In this document: in pieces, positions 50,065-50,456 of the stretch
How the letters are laid out: the number at the start of each line of letters is the position of its first letter
Numbering within the stretch: position 1 is the first letter of the stretch
Assembly (NCBI GenBank): GCA_003153555.1
Contig: PLZS01000199.1
Location: forward strand, 1 to 50,456
Length of the DNA stretch: 50,456 nt
Origin: Candidatus Melainabacteria bacterium
Lineage (GTDB): Bacteria; Cyanobacteriota; Vampirovibrionia; Obscuribacterales; Obscuribacteraceae
Direction: 5' to 3'
The notes under the pieces: generated by a model
The model's database searches: none
Seen by the model: the letters and a program-made list of their open reading frames with translations, nothing else
What the model was told of the DNA's origin: nothing
Program-made: the position numbers and the translations under genes

Positions 50065-50456
50065 GTGTCCGCATCGAATAAATCTAGAATTTTTAAACCC
50101 AGCTTGTTTGCTGGCGCTATTGTGCTGTTTTTGTTGATCAACAGCGCCGCCTCATTTGTTTTCGCAAAGTATAAAGAGGGAGTTCACGAAGACTTTGCCG
50201 CAGAAGCAATTCAAAAGTCCACGACAAAACCGAACGTTGTTTTTTCTGGCTCATCCACGGTCCTTTACCCTCTCTACCAGTTAGATTGGTCGACTTACGG
50301 TGCTCAGCCAGCCTTCGAACAATACACTCATGTGCATTATGTCGAAGATGCCTTAAGCCAACAGACACAGCGAAAAGTACAAGTCAACAATATTTCGTTT
50401 CTCGGATTTATGATCTCGGACGATTTATTCATCATAAAAAATTATCTAGAAGGAGA
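50065..50456 (+). CDS. SGNH-hydrolase-like membrane protein, N-terminal part (cut by window end)
   Basis: Seen: GTG at 50065 with GGAAG upstream, open to the end, about 130 residues. A membrane helix at about 13-33 precedes VVFSGSSTVLYPLYQLD, the same GSS nucleophile block as in the other SGNH proteins of this locus. No stop is visible. Known: SGNH/DltD-like partner of an MBOAT. Inferred: it is probably followed by an MBOAT outside the window, as at 0.1 and 41.7 kb. The DxxH half is not in view. Confidence 0.6.
   Translation, partial: MSASNKSRIFKPSLFAGAIVLFLLINSAASFVFAKYKEGVHEDFAAEAIQKSTTKPNVVFSGSSTVLYPLYQLDWSTYGAQPAFEQYTHVHYVEDALSQQTQRKVQVNNISFLGFMISDDLFIIKNYLEG

Noticed and set aside
1..50456. 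CRISPR arrays, tRNA/rRNA genes, integrases and insertion sequences
   Set aside because: Reading the intergenic regions showed no regularly spaced repeats, no cloverleaf with CCA-type end, and no transposase or integrase motifs.

Overview
The window is a large surface-polysaccharide (exopolysaccharide/O-antigen type) locus from a bacterium of moderate GC content. The layout (SLBB outer-membrane export protein, Wzx-like flippase, Wzy-like polymerase, polyprenyl-phosphate sugar transferase) points to a diderm with a Wzx/Wzy-dependent pathway. No rRNA, tRNA or single-copy taxonomic marker is present. A Cyanobacteria-related non-photosynthetic lineage such as Obscuribacterales is only a guess from general flavour. 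I see no CRISPR array, integrase or intact insertion sequence.

Layout. 1-1.2 kb: the start of an MBOAT acyltransferase, translationally coupled to an SGNH-like membrane protein. 1.4-3 kb: a PotD-type binding lipoprotein and a KGG-repeat stress protein. 3.4-9.6 kb: split transketolase, GT2, sulfotransferase, GT87-like membrane protein and flippase. 9.8-13.5 kb: PotA-type ATPase, methyltransferase and PucR-type regulator, divergent from an HU gene (13.5 kb). 14-15.5 kb: small genes, a structured leader and a secreted HAD phosphatase. 15.6-21.2 kb: GT87, GT2, two methyltransferases and a second sulfotransferase. 21.4-28.9 kb: an island of genes that look like peptide-modification machinery: 2OG-Fe(II) oxygenase, a graspetide-type ATP-grasp ligase with an adjacent 72-residue peptide, an AlkP-like protein, PqqD, a small secreted Gly-rich protein, an HprK-like kinase, a metallophosphoesterase and a nucleotidyltransferase. 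29-38 kb: initiating sugar transferase, three GT4s, the SLBB exporter and a secreted partner, GT2 and a methyltransferase. 38-40 kb: a decayed SGNH gene and a geneless stretch. 40.3-44.9 kb: a tightly coupled FkbH-ACP-SGNH-MBOAT operon. 45-50.4 kb: three GT4s, the Wzy-like polymerase and another SGNH gene cut by the window end.

How the genes work together: the sugar transferase at 29.1 kb would start a lipid-linked glycan. Six GT4, three GT2 and two GT87-like enzymes extend it, and methyltransferases, sulfotransferases and MBOAT/SGNH pairs decorate it. Wzx and Wzy flip and polymerise it, and the SLBB protein exports it. No Wzc/Wzz co-polymerase is seen.

The two most novel-looking modules are (i) FkbH-ACP-SGNH-MBOAT, which resembles the Dlt D-alanylation machine with the adenylating enzyme replaced by FkbH, suggesting transfer of a glycerate-like acyl group to the glycan, and (ii) the 21-29 kb peptide-modification island, with a candidate graspetide precursor/ligase pair and an HprK/PqqD/nucleotidyltransferase set around a second small peptide. 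All functions here are inferred from reading the sequence; none was checked by database search.
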